A stretch of DNA of 64,000 nt from Aliiruegeria lutimaris (GTDB taxonomy: Bacteria > Pseudomonadota > Alphaproteobacteria > Rhodobacterales > Rhodobacteraceae), in the NCBI RefSeq assembly GCF_900099935.1, contig NZ_FNEK01000001.1:62001-126000 (forward strand), in the 5' to 3' direction. The translations under genes were made by a program, and so were the position numbers. The notes beneath the pieces are model-generated. The model did not search any database. It saw only the letters and a program-made list of their open reading frames with translations, and was not told the DNA's origin. This document shows, in pieces, positions 42,603 through 52,741 of this stretch; position 1 is the first letter of the stretch; every line of letters begins with the position of its first letter.

Positions 42603-43790
42603 ATGTCCCAACGTCTGATCCGCCCCGCACTCTGCCTTGTCGCGAGTTGTGGAACCGCCCTTGCCGGCGGGCTGGACCGGACTGGCCAGCCGATCGGCAT
42701 CCTTTTCGAGCAGGGCGGCGACAGCGGCGGCTATCTGCAACTGGATGTCTTCCGGGCCAATCCCGATGTGACCGGCACGGGCGCCGGCATTGCCGGGTTC
42801 GTGGCGCCCGGCGGGTCCTATGCCAATGTCGCCGAGATGTTCTACGGTGTCGGCGGCGCGCTCAAGCTGCGGATCAATGACCAGCTGAGTGCGGCGTTCA
42901 TTGCCGAGCAACCCTACGGTTCCGATCTCCTCTATCCCGGCAGCGGGCTGGACACCGAGTTGGGCGGCACGCTGGCCTGGGCCCACACCGCATCGCTGAC
43001 GGCTTTGCTGCGCTACAGGATCAACGAGAACTGGAGCCTGCATGGCGGCTTGCGATACCAGGAGATCAAGGGCGATATCCGCCTGAGCGGCTGGGCCTAC
43101 GGGGCGCCCAAGGCGTTGGGTCTGCCATCTGCAAATGGCTACAAGGTCTCGCTCGCGAAAGACGGTGCCTGGGGCTATGTGCTCGGCGCCAGCTACGAGA
43201 TTCCCGAGATCGCTTTTCGTGCGACGCTGACCTACAATTCCGAGATCACCCATGAAATGGACACGGTCGAGAGCGGCAACCCTTCGCCGGCGTTCGATGG
43301 CCGCTCGGTGACCGAGGTGAAGACGCCGCGCTCGGTCAATCTCGACCTGCAGACCGGCATTGCGTCCGACACGCTGCTCTATGGCTCGATCCGCTGGGCC
43401 GAATGGAGCGCCTTCCGAATCGATCCGGTCGGCTTCGTCCACCCGGTCGAAGAGGGCGGCGGCGGTGTCGGCCTGGTCGAGCTGGACGATACCGTTACCT
43501 ACACGATCGGGCTTGCGCGGCGCTTCTCCGAAGACTGGTCCGGCTCCGCCGAGGTCTTTTACGAACCCAGGCAGGACGGCGTTGTCGCGCCGCTCTTTCC
43601 CTCCGTGGGATTCTGGGGCGCGGGTCTCGGGCTGCGTCGGGACTGGGAGAATTTCAGCCTCTCCCTCGGGGCCCGCTATACCCGGCTCGGCGATGGTCGT
43701 GTCGAAACCCTTCCCGCCGGGACGGCGCGCGCGAATTTCGAGGAAAACGACATTCTGAGCCTCGGGCTGCGGGTCGGCTACAAGTTCTGA
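42603..43790 (+). CDS. FadL/OmpP1-type outer membrane transport protein
   Basis: This 395-residue outer-membrane beta-barrel has a signal peptide (MSQRLIRPALCLVASCGTALA). The mature protein has alternating amphipathic strands and ends LGLRVGYKF, with the C-terminal phenylalanine typical of porins assembled by BamA. FadL-like proteins import long-chain fatty acids or other hydrophobic compounds. The plug-like N-terminus with LDRTGQPI and FEQGG supports the family. It is transcribed alone and divergently from the RidA-like gene. Confidence 0.88.
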   Translation: MSQRLIRPALCLVASCGTALAGGLDRTGQPIGILFEQGGDSGGYLQLDVFRANPDVTGTGAGIAGFVAPGGSYANVAEMFYGVGGALKLRINDQLSAAFIAEQPYGSDLLYPGSGLDTELGGTLAWAHTASLTALLRYRINENWSLHGGLRYQEIKGDIRLSGWAYGAPKALGLPSANGYKVSLAKDGAWGYVLGASYEIPEIAFRATLTYNSEITHEMDTVESGNPSPAFDGRSVTEVKTPRSVNLDLQTGIASDTLLYGSIRWAEWSAFRIDPVGFVHPVEEGGGGVGLVELDDTVTYTIGLARRFSEDWSGSAEVFYEPRQDGVVAPLFPSVGFWGAGLGLRRDWENFSLSLGARYTRLGDGRVETLPAGTARANFEENDILSLGLRVGYKF

Positions 43791-43928
43791 TCGCTTCCCG
43801 CCCTGCTGCCCGTCCCGAAAGACGCCGGAAGGATCAGGCGTTTCATCTCCCGACTTCCCAGGGACAGACAAACGCAGCTGCCGGGCCTCGGGGTATTCCA
43901 GACGAATATCCGGCAAACCATCACCCCC

Positions 43929-43963
43929 AAAAACAAAGCCCCGTCATATGCCTGACGGGGCTT
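43929..43963 (-). terminator. Strong intrinsic terminator of clpX
   Basis: An 11-bp perfect stem (AAGCCCCGTCA/TGACGGGGCTT) is followed, on the minus strand, by TGTTTTTGGGGG. It lies between the convergent FadL-type gene and clpX and may also serve the plus strand (CTCTT). Confidence 0.9.
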
Positions 43964-44025
43964 CTCTTCGTGAGCGATCATGGTGCCTGCCCGGAAACGC
44001 CCTGACGACTTCCGGCACAGCGGCT

Positions 44026-45285
44026 TCAGCCGGCCGTTGCGTCCCGGTTCTCGGAATAGATCAGCAGCGGTTGCGCATCGGAGTTGACGGCCTCCTCGTT
44101 GACCACCACTTCTTCCACGCCTTCGAGCCCCGGCAGGTCGAACATCGTGTCGAGCAGGATGTCCTCCATGATGGAGCGCAACCCGCGCGCGCCGGACTTG
44201 CGATGGATGGCACGCCGGGCAATCGCGCGCAGCGCATCGTCGGTAAAGGCCAGTTCGGCGTCTTCGAGTTCGAACAGGCGCTGGTACTGCTTGACAATGG
44301 CGTTTTTCGGCTGGGTCAGGATGGTGACCAGCGCATCCTCGTCAAGGTTTTCCAGCGTCGCGATCACCGGCAGACGGCCGACGAACTCGGGAATCAGGCC
44401 AAATTTCAGAAGGTCCTCCGGCTCGAGTTCCTTGAAGAGTTCGCCCGCGTCCCGCTTGCTGTCGTCCTTCACGTCGGCGCCGAATCCGATCGCCGACCCC
44501 TTGCCCCGCTGGGCGATGATCTTGTCCAGACCAGCGAATGCCCCGCCGCAGATAAACAGGATATTGGTGGTGTCCACCTGCAGGAATTCCTGCTGCGGAT
44601 GCTTGCGCCCGCCCTGCGGCGGCACGGAGGCCACGGTGCCTTCCATGATCTTCAGCAACGCCTGCTGGACGCCCTCGCCCGAGACGTCACGGGTGATCGA
44701 GGGGTTGTCCGACTTGCGGGTGATCTTGTCGACCTCGTCGATATAGACGATGCCGCGCTGCGCCCGCTCCACATTGTATTCGGAGGCCTGCAGCAGCTTG
44801 AGGATGATGTTCTCCACGTCCTCGCCCACGTAGCCGGCTTCGGTCAGCGTGGTGGCATCGGCCATGGTGAAGGGCACGTCCAGAATGCGCGCCAGCGTCT
44901 GCGCGAGATATGTCTTGCCGCAGCCCGTCGGTCCGATCAGCAGGATATTCGACTTCTGCAGCTCGATCTCGGCGCTCTTCGAGGCGTTATTGAGACGCTT
45001 GTAGTGGTTGTGGACCGCCACGGACAGCACGCGCTTCGCCCGGTTCTGACCGATAACATAATCGTCCAGGACCTCGCAGATCTCCTTCGGCGTCGGTACG
45101 CCGTCGGTCGCCTTGAGACCGTAGGACTTGGTTTCCTCGCGGATGATGTCCATGCAGAGCTCGACACATTCATCGCAGATGAAAACCGTCGGGCCCGCGA
45201 TCAGCTTGCGCACTTCGTGCTGACTCTTTCCGCAGAAGGAGCAGTAGAGCGTGTTCTTGCTGTCGCCACCGGATGTATTCGCCAT
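44026..45285 (-). CDS. clpX: ATP-dependent Clp protease ATP-binding subunit ClpX
   Basis: This 419-residue AAA+ unfoldase delivers substrates to ClpP. The N-terminal zinc domain has cysteines at 15, 18, 37 and 40 (YCSFCGK and ICDEC). The AAA module shows Walker [16 protein letters not shown], Walker [11 protein letters not shown] and sensor motifs. The IGF-type ClpP-binding loop appears as SAIGFGAD. Upstream AGAGGA supports the ATG. clpP lies 170 bases upstream on the same strand; in E. coli the pair forms an operon. Confidence 0.97.
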   Translation of the reverse strand: MANTSGGDSKNTLYCSFCGKSQHEVRKLIAGPTVFICDECVELCMDIIREETKSYGLKATDGVPTPKEICEVLDDYVIGQNRAKRVLSVAVHNHYKRLNNASKSAEIELQKSNILLIGPTGCGKTYLAQTLARILDVPFTMADATTLTEAGYVGEDVENIILKLLQASEYNVERAQRGIVYIDEVDKITRKSDNPSITRDVSGEGVQQALLKIMEGTVASVPPQGGRKHPQQEFLQVDTTNILFICGGAFAGLDKIIAQRGKGSAIGFGADVKDDSKRDAGELFKELEPEDLLKFGLIPEFVGRLPVIATLENLDEDALVTILTQPKNAIVKQYQRLFELEDAELAFTDDALRAIARRAIHRKSGARGLRSIMEDILLDTMFDLPGLEGVEEVVVNEEAVNSDAQPLLIYSENRDATAG

Positions 45286-45455
45286 GCCATTCCTCTAGGG
45301 CCTTGCGCCCGTTGTCCTAACCGGAAAAACCGGTTCACTTGCGGGGCGCCCTGCGACCGTCCCGTCCAAGCAAGATTATGGCACCCCTTTCCGGGGCACA
45401 ATGCCGAAATGCGGACAGGCCGAAGCTCGCGGCCCGCCGCCTGTTCACACGCTCG

Positions 45456-46088
45456 TCAGCTGGACGACTTGTCGTCGGTCGATTTGCGGCTTTCCACGAT
45501 CTCGTCGATATGGCCCCAATCCTTGGCTTCCTGCGGCGACATGAAATTGTCCCGCTCGAGCGCATCCTGAACCTTCTTGAGGGTCTGGCCGGTATGCTTG
45601 ACGTAGATCGCGTTGATCGTGTCCTTGATCTTCTGCGTCTCGGCCGCGTGGATCATGATATCGGTCGCCTGGCCCTGGTAGCCGCCCGAGGGCTGGTGGA
45701 CCATGATACGGCTGTTGGGCAGCGCGAACCGCATGCCCTTCTCGCCGCCAACCGAAAGCACCGAGCCCATCGAGGCGGCCTGCCCGACCACGAGGGTCGA
45801 TACTTTAGGGCGGATATATTGCATCGTGTCATAGATCGACAGGCCGGAGGTCACCACGCCGCCGGGGCTGTTGATATACATGGAAATTTCCTTGGACGGG
45901 TTCTCCGCCTCCAGGTGCAGCAACTGGGCCACGATCAACTGGCTCATGCCGTCATGGACGGGGCCGTTGACGAAAATGATACGTTCCTTGAGCAGGCGGG
46001 AGAAAATGTCATAAGCACGCTCGCCGCGGCTGGTCTGCTCGACGACCATCGGGACGAGGTTCATATAGGTCTCACGGGGGTCTTGCAT
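45456..46088 (-). CDS. clpP: ATP-dependent Clp protease proteolytic subunit
   Basis: This 210-residue serine peptidase forms the tetradecameric barrel of the Clp protease. The catalytic triad is S107 in [11 protein letters not shown]131 in MVHQPSGG and D180 in ERDNFMSP. N-terminal [23 protein letters not shown] is typical, and the VPMVVEQ segment marks the pro-sequence cleavage region. GAGG precedes the ATG at 46088. clpX follows on the same strand. Confidence 0.97.
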   Translation of the reverse strand: MQDPRETYMNLVPMVVEQTSRGERAYDIFSRLLKERIIFVNGPVHDGMSQLIVAQLLHLEAENPSKEISMYINSPGGVVTSGLSIYDTMQYIRPKVSTLVVGQAASMGSVLSVGGEKGMRFALPNSRIMVHQPSGGYQGQATDIMIHAAETQKIKDTINAIYVKHTGQTLKKVQDALERDNFMSPQEAKDWGHIDEIVESRKSTDDKSSS

Positions 46089-46447
46089 CTTGTTGCCTCG
46101 GGTGGGGGGCGCCCGCTCGCACGCACGCCGCTGTAAATTCGTCCTAGAGTCGTAGTGTCGAGCCCGGGGGGTTGCAAGGGCAGGCCGTCACCGGGCGAGA
46201 CAACTTCTTCGCTTCGAGCGAGTCGCACTATGCCCATCCGGGTCTTTCCGAAAGGTTTCTCAACACCATGGTCCGGCATTTCGGGCCGGTGCTGTTCCTC
46301 ATCCTTCGACGAAGGTGGCCAGAAACTCCTGTGGCCTGTCAGCGGGGCCGCGTTCTTCTGTACTGCCCATTTCCTTCATTTTGGAGTAAGCTTTTCACCA
46401 GCCACCGCGGGTCGGGAGGCCTCGGTGCCAACAAAGGGAGATATGCC
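46089..46447. other. Intergenic region upstream of clpP and the C39-like gene
   Basis: This divergent 359-base gap should hold both promoters. A CCGGC/GCCGG hairpin (about 46270-46290) and CCTTCGACGAAGG (about 46302-46314) are visible. The open frame extending upstream from 46448 lacks a recognisable motif, so I treat it as non-coding. Confidence 0.4.
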
Positions 46448-46975
46448 ATGAGCGATTATTCCCGTTGTCCGAATCCGAAATTGCGCGGAGAGCCTCAGTC
46501 CATTGCCAGCATGTGCTGGTTTGCCGGCTACACGATGATGTTTCGTTGGCGCGGCATGGAGGAAAAACTGATCCGCAACCATGTCTGGAACACCCTCGAA
46601 GCCGCCGGAATCGATGTGAAAAGCGCCAAGACCACCGGCCTCAAGCTGAAGGACAACAAGGCCGCGGGCATGGCGCTCGGCCTGAAAGTGCGCGGATACG
46701 GCCAACCGGTCACGGTGCACAACCTGCGCGAACTTGTCCGTCACAGCCCGGTCTGGGCGACGGGCCGGTGGTTCGAAAATACCAACCATGTCTATGTCAT
46801 TACCGGCGTCTCCGACGATTGGGTGGAGTATTACGATCCCTGGTACGATCACAACCCTACCGAAGCGATGGACATGCGGCGCGCCACCACCGAGTGGATC
46901 CTGCAAGGCGACGGCAAATCCGCGACGGGTCTGGCTCACACGTTCCAGTGGTTTCCACTTCAGTTTTTCGAATAG
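46448..46975 (+). CDS. Papain-like (C39/AvrRpt2-type) cysteine peptidase-like protein
   Basis: This 175-residue single-domain protein has the order of a papain/C39 peptidase. A glutamine (Q17) and the nucleophile C23 lie in QSIASMCWFAGY, a histidine follows in NTNHVYVITGV (H114), and an acid in VEYYDPWYD (D130). There is no signal peptide, no fused ABC transporter and no double-glycine precursor nearby, so it is not an ordinary bacteriocin exporter. AvrRpt2-like members are effectors or toxins in some bacteria. GGGAG lies eight bases before the ATG at 46448. The target is unknown. Confidence 0.7.
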   Translation: MSDYSRCPNPKLRGEPQSIASMCWFAGYTMMFRWRGMEEKLIRNHVWNTLEAAGIDVKSAKTTGLKLKDNKAAGMALGLKVRGYGQPVTVHNLRELVRHSPVWATGRWFENTNHVYVITGVSDDWVEYYDPWYDHNPTEAMDMRRATTEWILQGDGKSATGLAHTFQWFPLQFFE

Positions 46976-47325
46976 TAGAGGCGCATGGCGCCCATCGGGC
47001 GCAGCCTCGAGACACCCGGAATTTCACCAGTTTTCAAGGACATATAGAAGCTTCTTCCCGATTAGCGACGGCTTCCGGAAAAGCCGAGAAAGCGGGCAGC
47101 CCCTCGCCGTCCAATTGGAACAGTAACTGGACCCAATCCAGCTTTCCACGCCGCGAAGCGGCGCCACCGTCGTCAGGCGCGCGTAGATGGCCAAACCCTT
47201 CGCCACGAAAGCACTGCCTTCATGCCAGCAATGCGCCTGCAAGGCTGGCACGCCGGTCCGGGATCAAGCACCAGCACCGGCTGGCATATCTCCGGGGCCC
47301 CTTGTTCGCCCCCTACCGCCCCGGG
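46976..47325. other. Intergenic region, one hairpin, no gene called
   Basis: A GCGCCC/GGGCGC hairpin flanked by GAGG/CCTC lies just after the C39-like stop (46978-47008) and may act as a terminator, though it lacks a T-run. Open frames in the rest show no motifs or ribosome-binding site. Confidence 0.4.
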
Positions 47326-47571
47326 TCAGTGTTCGGAGACCTTGGAAACAAGCAGGTAGACGCGCGAAAAATCTTTCTTTTCACCATTCTTGACCGGCTT
47401 GGAACGGAACACCCGGCCCTCGACACGATACACGTTGAAGGAACTCAGGCTGTGTCCGTCCTTGATCAGGTCCCCAATAAGCGGAACACATTTGCTCTGC
47501 CGTTCCACGATCACGTCATGGGTGGCTTCACAATAATCGAAAGTATCTTTGTCAACGAGGGCAAGGAGCAT
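47326..47571 (-). CDS. Small hypothetical protein
   Basis: This predicted protein has about 81 residues, with an ordinary soluble composition and lower G+C than its neighbours. It contains DTFDYCEATHDVIVERQSKC and a basic C-terminal half (RSKPVKNGEKKDFSR). The start is uncertain. I chose the ATG at 47571, which follows a GGTGG; an in-frame ATG at 47700 would add 43 residues, and the frame stays open to 47967. No family is recognised. The compositional difference could reflect recent acquisition. Confidence 0.4.
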   Translation of the reverse strand: MLLALVDKDTFDYCEATHDVIVERQSKCVPLIGDLIKDGHSLSSFNVYRVEGRVFRSKPVKNGEKKDFSRVYLLVSKVSEH

Positions 47572-47908
47572 TGCAATCCACCATTTGCTTGAAAAATCCG
47601 ACAGCGATTTACGTAAGGTAACACAGTTCTGCCACTGGCGACAGGAAAGGCCGAAACTGCGCAATTCGGACCCGTCGCGCCGGGCAATACCAAGGATCAT
47701 GGCAAGCAAAGTCGCGGGTACCGGTGACGGTCGCGGGCAGTGATGTCGCGACCGTAATTGCCGCGTCCTGGACGCCGCGCCGACCAGGCGACATGGCAGC
47801 CGGCTCGCAAAAGCCCGCACGGTCAGGCGAAAACGCCCGTCCCTGCCCCCGCAGCGGCCTTGCCAGACGCCCGGCAAGCCCATACCTCTTGCATAGGGAG
47901 GTCCGGTC
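47572..47908. other. Intergenic region upstream of MacB-like operon
   Basis: This divergent gap holds the presumed promoter of the ABC/HlyD operon and of the small hypothetical gene. AT-rich sequence around 47575-47625 is the most promoter-like. I see no RNA gene or operator palindrome. Confidence 0.35.
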
Positions 47909-48637
47909 ATGCCGAAACCGTCCGATACCAAAGCGCTGCCCGCCTTCCGCACCGCCGGGCTGACCAAGACCTATGGCGAAGGGAAAGCCGCCGTGCACGC
48001 GCTTCGCGGAGTCGACCTCGAAGTGCCCACGGGCGAGGTCGTCGTGCTGCTGGGCCCTTCCGGGTCGGGCAAGTCCACGCTTCTGAATATTCTCGGCGGA
48101 CTGGACCGGGCCACCAGCGGCGATGCCTATTTCACGGACCACGAGCTGACCGCCATGGCCGACAGGGAATTGACGCTCTACCGGCGCGACCATGTCGGCT
48201 TCGTCTTCCAGTTCTACAACCTGATGCCGTCGCTCACCGCGGAAGAGAACGTGGAACTGGTTACCGAGATCGCCCATAACCCGATGGATCCGGGCAAGGC
48301 GCTGGACCTGGTCGGCCTTGGCGAACGGCGGCACCATTTCCCGGCCCAGCTTTCGGGCGGCGAGCAGCAGCGTGTCGCCATCGCCCGCGCCATCGCTAAG
48401 CAACCCGACGTGCTCTTTTGCGACGAGCCCACCGGCGCGCTCGATTCCACCACTGGCCGCGCGGTGCTCAAGGTGCTGGCCGATGTCAATGAAGCGCTCG
48501 GCACCACCGTACTCATGGTCACCCATGCCGCCGCAACCGCAGCCATGGCCCACCGTGTCATCCATTTTGCCGACGGCGCCATCCGCGACGTCGTACGCAA
48601 CGCCGAGCGCCTCCCACCGGAGGAGATCGTCTGGTGA
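47909..48637 (+). CDS. ABC transporter ATPase, LolD/MacB type
   Basis: This 242-residue ATPase shows Walker [13 protein letters not shown], followed by the ILGGLD hallmark of the LolD/MacB/FtsE group. Q-loop [20 protein letters not shown], signature [15 protein letters not shown], Walker [14 protein letters not shown] and H-loop VTHAA follow. These drive mechanotransmission permeases rather than classical import. The permease start overlaps its stop (GTGA), and an HlyD-type adaptor follows, so the three genes form one export system. Confidence 0.92.
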   Translation: MPKPSDTKALPAFRTAGLTKTYGEGKAAVHALRGVDLEVPTGEVVVLLGPSGSGKSTLLNILGGLDRATSGDAYFTDHELTAMADRELTLYRRDHVGFVFQFYNLMPSLTAEENVELVTEIAHNPMDPGKALDLVGLGERRHHFPAQLSGGEQQRVAIARAIAKQPDVLFCDEPTGALDSTTGRAVLKVLADVNEALGTTVLMVTHAAATAAMAHRVIHFADGAIRDVVRNAERLPPEEIVW

Positions 48638-51006
48638 GACTGCTTTCTCCCCTCGACCGCAAGCTCCTGCGCGACCTCTGGCGCATCAAGGGACAGGCCG
48701 GCGCCATTGCCGTCGTCATCGCGCTCGGGGTGATGACGCTGGTGATGATGAGCGGCATCGTGAACACGCTGGAGGAGACCCGCGACGCCTATTACGACCG
48801 CTACCGGCTGGCTGAGGTTTTCGCCCCCGTCGAGCGCGCGCCGGAACGCACGCTTAAGCGGCTGGCCGAGATCCCCGGGATCTCCGCCGTCGAAAGCCGG
48901 GTGACGGGCATGGCGCTGGTAGAGATACCCGGCGAGCTGATCCCGATCCGGGCGCGCGCGGTTTCGCTGCCCGAACACGGCCCGGCACGGCTCAACGACA
49001 TCTTCCTCGCCGAGGGGCGGATGCCCAACCCCGACCGCGCCGAGGAGGTGCTTCTGCTCAAGGGCTTCGCCGATGCGCGCGGCCTCAAGCCCGGCGCGCG
49101 GCTCTCGGCCACGATGAACGGCGCGCGGCGCGGCTTCCATGTAACCGGCCTCGCCCAGAGCCCGGAATTTCTCTACACCACCGCGCCCGGCGAGTTGATC
49201 CCCGACGATGCCCGCTTCGCCGTTCTGTGGATGAGCCGGGCCTCACTGGCCGCCGCCTACGACATGGAGGGCGCTTTCAACGAGGCGCTGATCGGGCTGG
49301 AGCGCGGGGCTTCCGAGGCCGCGGTGCTCGACGCGGTGGATCGCGTACTCGACCCGCTGGGCGGGCTCGGCGCTTATGGACTGGCCGACCAGCAGAGCAA
49401 TTTCTTCATCTCAGAGGAGATCCGGGGCGCGCGGTCCACTTCGGTCTCGGTGCCACCCATCTTTCTCGGCGTCTCGGCCTTCCTGCTCTATATCGTTATC
49501 AACCGCATCGTGCAGGCCGAGCGCGAGGAGATCGGGCTGCTCAAGGCCTTCGGCTATACCGACTGGGAGGTCTCGGCGCATTACCTCAAGCTGATGCTGG
49601 TCATCGCCATCGGCGGCGCGATCCTCGGCTCCGGCCTCGGCATTGTCTCGGGCCGCGCCATGGCGGGTGTCTACCAGGAATATTACAAGTTCCCCTTCCT
49701 CGTCTTCGAGCTGGAACCGCGCAGCTTCGTGACGGGCCTCGCCATCTCGGTCATTTCGGCCTGCGCGGGCGGCTTCGGCGTGCTGCGTGGGGTGTTTCGC
49801 CTCGCCCCGGCCGTGGCCATGCGCCCGCCTGCCCCGGCCGATTACAGCAGCACCGGGCAGGCCGCCGGCCTCTCCCGCCGCCTGCTGGACCAGCCAGGCC
49901 GCATGGTGCTGCGCCGGGTGCAGCGCCAACCGGGGCGCATGTTCGGCGCCGCCATCGGCATCGCCACCGGCATGGCGCTGTCTGTGGGCATGATCGGCGT
50001 TCAGGTCGGCTTCAACCAGACGATCGACCTCTCCTTTTCGGTGCTCGACCGGTCCGACGCTCAGATCACCTTCACCCATGCCATGTCGGACAAGGTGATC
50101 TACGAGCTCGCCCGCCTGCCCGGTGTCGAGGAGGTCGAACCGATCCGCTATGTCTCGGTCCTGTTGCGGCACGATTTCCATGACCATCGCGGCGCGATCA
50201 ACGGCCAGCTCTCCGAACCACGACTGGCCCGCGCAATGGATGCAAAGCAGCGCCCCCTGCCCCTGCCAAAGGAAGGGATCGTGCTCTCGACAACACTGGC
50301 GCGCGTACTCGATGCGAGCCCGGGCGATACGATCACCGCCGAGATCCGCGAGGGTCGCCGCCCGGTGCTGTACCTGCCGGTGGTCGCCGTGGCCGACTCC
50401 CTGCTGGGCTCACCAGCCTACATGAATATCGACGCGCTGAACGGCGCCCTGAACGAGCCCGGGCGTGTCTCCGGTGCCTATCTCAGGATCGACGAGGAGG
50501 CCGCGGAGTCGGTCTTTCGCGCCGTGCGCGACATGCCCGGCGTGGCCGGGATCGGGCTGAAGGAGGACATGCGGGACGCGATCCAGTCGATCATGGATAG
50601 CGGCATGGGCGCGATGCGCTTCATCATGCTCGCCGTCGCCGGCATCGTCACCTTCGGCATCGTCTACAACGCGGCCCGCATCGCCTATGCCGAGCGCGCG
50701 CGGGACCTCGCCAGCTTGAGGGTGATCGGCTTTTCCCGCGCCGAGGCAGCCTTCGTGCTGCTGGGCGAGTTGGGGCTGATCACACTCATCGCGCTGCCGA
50801 TCGGCGCGCTGATGGGCTATGCCATGGCGGCGCTGGTTTCCGCCGCCTTCTCGACCGAGGTCTACTCGATCCCGCTGATGTTCGATGCCCACACGGTCGG
50901 AACCGCCGCGCTGGCGGTGCTGGTCTCGGCAGCGCTGTCGGGCTGGCTGGTGAAGCGGGATCTTGACAGGATCGAACTGGTCTCGGCACTGAAGACACGG
51001 GAGTAA
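48634..51006 (+). CDS. FtsX/MacB-like ABC permease, large duplicated form
   Basis: This 790-residue permease starts at GTG 48634, overlapping the ATPase stop. It has an N-terminal membrane helix and a large periplasmic domain (about residues 45-265), then three helices forming the first FtsX module (about 270-390). A second copy of helix, periplasmic domain and three-helix FtsX module follows (about 430-780). This 1+3+1+3 helix arrangement is the duplicated FtsX type seen in lipoprotein or peptide exporters, unlike the single 4-helix MacB chain. The substrate is unknown. Confidence 0.88.
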   Translation: MRLLSPLDRKLLRDLWRIKGQAGAIAVVIALGVMTLVMMSGIVNTLEETRDAYYDRYRLAEVFAPVERAPERTLKRLAEIPGISAVESRVTGMALVEIPGELIPIRARAVSLPEHGPARLNDIFLAEGRMPNPDRAEEVLLLKGFADARGLKPGARLSATMNGARRGFHVTGLAQSPEFLYTTAPGELIPDDARFAVLWMSRASLAAAYDMEGAFNEALIGLERGASEAAVLDAVDRVLDPLGGLGAYGLADQQSNFFISEEIRGARSTSVSVPPIFLGVSAFLLYIVINRIVQAEREEIGLLKAFGYTDWEVSAHYLKLMLVIAIGGAILGSGLGIVSGRAMAGVYQEYYKFPFLVFELEPRSFVTGLAISVISACAGGFGVLRGVFRLAPAVAMRPPAPADYSSTGQAAGLSRRLLDQPGRMVLRRVQRQPGRMFGAAIGIATGMALSVGMIGVQVGFNQTIDLSFSVLDRSDAQITFTHAMSDKVIYELARLPGVEEVEPIRYVSVLLRHDFHDHRGAINGQLSEPRLARAMDAKQRPLPLPKEGIVLSTTLARVLDASPGDTITAEIREGRRPVLYLPVVAVADSLLGSPAYMNIDALNGALNEPGRVSGAYLRIDEEAAESVFRAVRDMPGVAGIGLKEDMRDAIQSIMDSGMGAMRFIMLAVAGIVTFGIVYNAARIAYAERARDLASLRVIGFSRAEAAFVLLGELGLITLIALPIGALMGYAMAALVSAAFSTEVYSIPLMFDAHTVGTAALAVLVSAALSGWLVKRDLDRIELVSALKTRE

Positions 51007-51011
51007 GGGGT

Positions 51012-52244
51012 ATGGCGTCAAAGAAGACATCCCGCAGGCTGATCACCTTCGTGGTCCTCGCAGCGCTGGCCGGCGCGCTGGTCTGGGCGTTTCGCCCGCA
51101 ACCAGTGCTCGTGGACATGGCCGAAGTAACGCGCGGCCCGATGATGGTGACCATCGACGAGGAGGCGCGCACCCGCGTCCATGAACCCTATGTCGTCTCC
51201 ACCCCGGTGGCTGGCCGCCTGATGCGGGTCGAGGTCGAGCCGGGCGACATGGTCGCGCGCGGCACGACCGTGGTGGCGCAGATGCTGCCGATCAACCCCT
51301 CCGCGCTCGACATCCGTACTCGCGAACAGGCCCGCGCCGCGGTGACGGCAGCCGAGGCCGCCCTGCGCGTGGCCCGCGCCGATCTGAACAAGGCCATCGC
51401 CGATAACGACCTCGCACAATCGGACCTTGAGCGCGCCGATCGGCTCACAACCAGTGGCACGCTTTCACAAGCCTCGCTGGAACGCGCGCAATCTGTCGCC
51501 CGCGCGGCACAGGCCACGCTCGACACCTCCGAGGCCGCCATCTCGATGCGCGAAGCCGAGCTCGACACCGCCCGCGCCCAGCTCATCGGTTTCGACGATC
51601 ACGGGCTGGCCGCCGCGCTCCAGATCACCCGCGAGAGCGCCACGCCGCTCTTCGCCCCGGCGTCGGGCCGCATCCTGCAGGTGATGCAGAAAAGCGAGAC
51701 CACTCTGCCCGTCGGTACGCCGATCATGGAGATCGGCAATATCGAGGACGACCTGGAGGTGGTGGTCGAGCTGCTCTCCACCGATGCGGTGCAGGTCGAT
51801 GTAGGCGACCGGGTGATCATCGACAAATGGGGCGGGGCGGAACCGCTTTCGGGCGAGGTCGTTCGGGTGGATCCGTGGGGCTTCACAAAGTACTCCGCGC
51901 TCGGCGTGGAGGAACAGCGGGTCAATGCCCGCATCCGCTTCACCGACCCGCCCGCGACGCGGGCCGCGCTCGGGCATGGCTACCGGGTGGAGGCGCGTAT
52001 CGTCGTCTGGGAAAAGGAAGATGCCATCATCGTACCGGCCAGCGCGATCTTTCGTTCCAACGGCGGACATGCGGTCTTCGTGGTGAAGGACGGGATCGCG
52101 GAGCTGCGCGCGGTGGAACTCGAGCGTTCCAACGGGCTGCAAAGCTCGGTCCTGTCAGGGCTGGCGCCGGGCGAGACGATCATCCTTTATCCGGCACCGG
52201 GGCTCAGCGCGGGCACCACGGTCGCCCGCAGAATGGAATCCTGA
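51012..52244 (+). CDS. HlyD/MacA-like periplasmic adaptor
   Basis: This 410-residue membrane fusion protein has one N-terminal anchor (about residues 10-26), a lipoyl half (VVSTPVAGRLMRVEVEPGDMV), and a long coiled-coil hairpin (about 95-185). The second lipoyl half has TPLFAPASGRILQVM, and beta-barrel and proximal domains follow to the end. It begins five bases after the permease stop. Together with the ATPase and permease it should form a MacAB-like complex spanning the inner membrane and periplasm; no outer-membrane TolC partner is encoded here. Confidence 0.88.
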   Translation: MASKKTSRRLITFVVLAALAGALVWAFRPQPVLVDMAEVTRGPMMVTIDEEARTRVHEPYVVSTPVAGRLMRVEVEPGDMVARGTTVVAQMLPINPSALDIRTREQARAAVTAAEAALRVARADLNKAIADNDLAQSDLERADRLTTSGTLSQASLERAQSVARAAQATLDTSEAAISMREAELDTARAQLIGFDDHGLAAALQITRESATPLFAPASGRILQVMQKSETTLPVGTPIMEIGNIEDDLEVVVELLSTDAVQVDVGDRVIIDKWGGAEPLSGEVVRVDPWGFTKYSALGVEEQRVNARIRFTDPPATRAALGHGYRVEARIVVWEKEDAIIVPASAIFRSNGGHAVFVVKDGIAELRAVELERSNGLQSSVLSGLAPGETIILYPAPGLSAGTTVARRMES

Positions 52245-52301
52245 CAGCCCACCTGTCTTCTTCTGTTACGCCGGAGAGAACCTCTTCGACGCTGCTTCCG
52301 T

Positions 52302-52730
52302 TCAGCCACGCACAACGAAGACCGATTGCTTGGCGTGGCGGACGACCCGGGCAGCGTTCGGGCCCAGAAGGTAATCCTCCAACTCCGGCTTGTGAGAGCC
52401 GAGCACGATCATGTCCGCCCCGATGCGATCGGCGGTCTTGAGGATATTGTCGTAGATATGCCCCTTGATCACGGTCAGGTCGTACCGGATTTCCTCCGGT
52501 ACTGTCTCTGCCGCCCATTCGCGGAAGCGCCGTTCCTCGTCCGCGACCATTTTCTTGGTCTGGTCGGCAGAGAAGTAGGAGCCGACGACGGACATGCCGA
52601 AATCCGGGATGACATTGATGATATGGAGCCCGGCATCATAGGCACGGGTGAGGCGGAACGCGGCCTCGGCAACACGATTTGCGGAGACCCCATCGTTCAG
52701 GTCGATGGCAACGAGGATGGATTTGTACAT
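52302..52730 (-). CDS. Universal stress protein (UspA family)
   Basis: This 142-residue protein opens MYKSILVAIDLND and contains the C-terminal ATP-binding-type segment DMIVLGSHKPELEDYLLGPNAARVVRHAKQSVFVVR. The canonical G-2x-G-9x-G-S/T pattern is partly altered (GSHKPELEDYLLGPNAA), so nucleotide binding is possible but unproved. It begins 11 bases after the TRAP permease stop and is clearly cotranscribed. The ectoine TRAP system TeaABC has a USP partner, TeaD, that modulates uptake, and this gene is likely the equivalent here. Confidence 0.88.
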   Translation of the reverse strand: MYKSILVAIDLNDGVSANRVAEAAFRLTRAYDAGLHIINVIPDFGMSVVGSYFSADQTKKMVADEERRFREWAAETVPEEIRYDLTVIKGHIYDNILKTADRIGADMIVLGSHKPELEDYLLGPNAARVVRHAKQSVFVVRG

Positions 52731-52741
52731 CTTTCAGGTCC

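Noticed and set aside
47024-47251. 75-codon minus-strand frame
   Set aside because: It has some hydrophobic text but no Shine-Dalgarno, signal or family pattern, and no linked gene.
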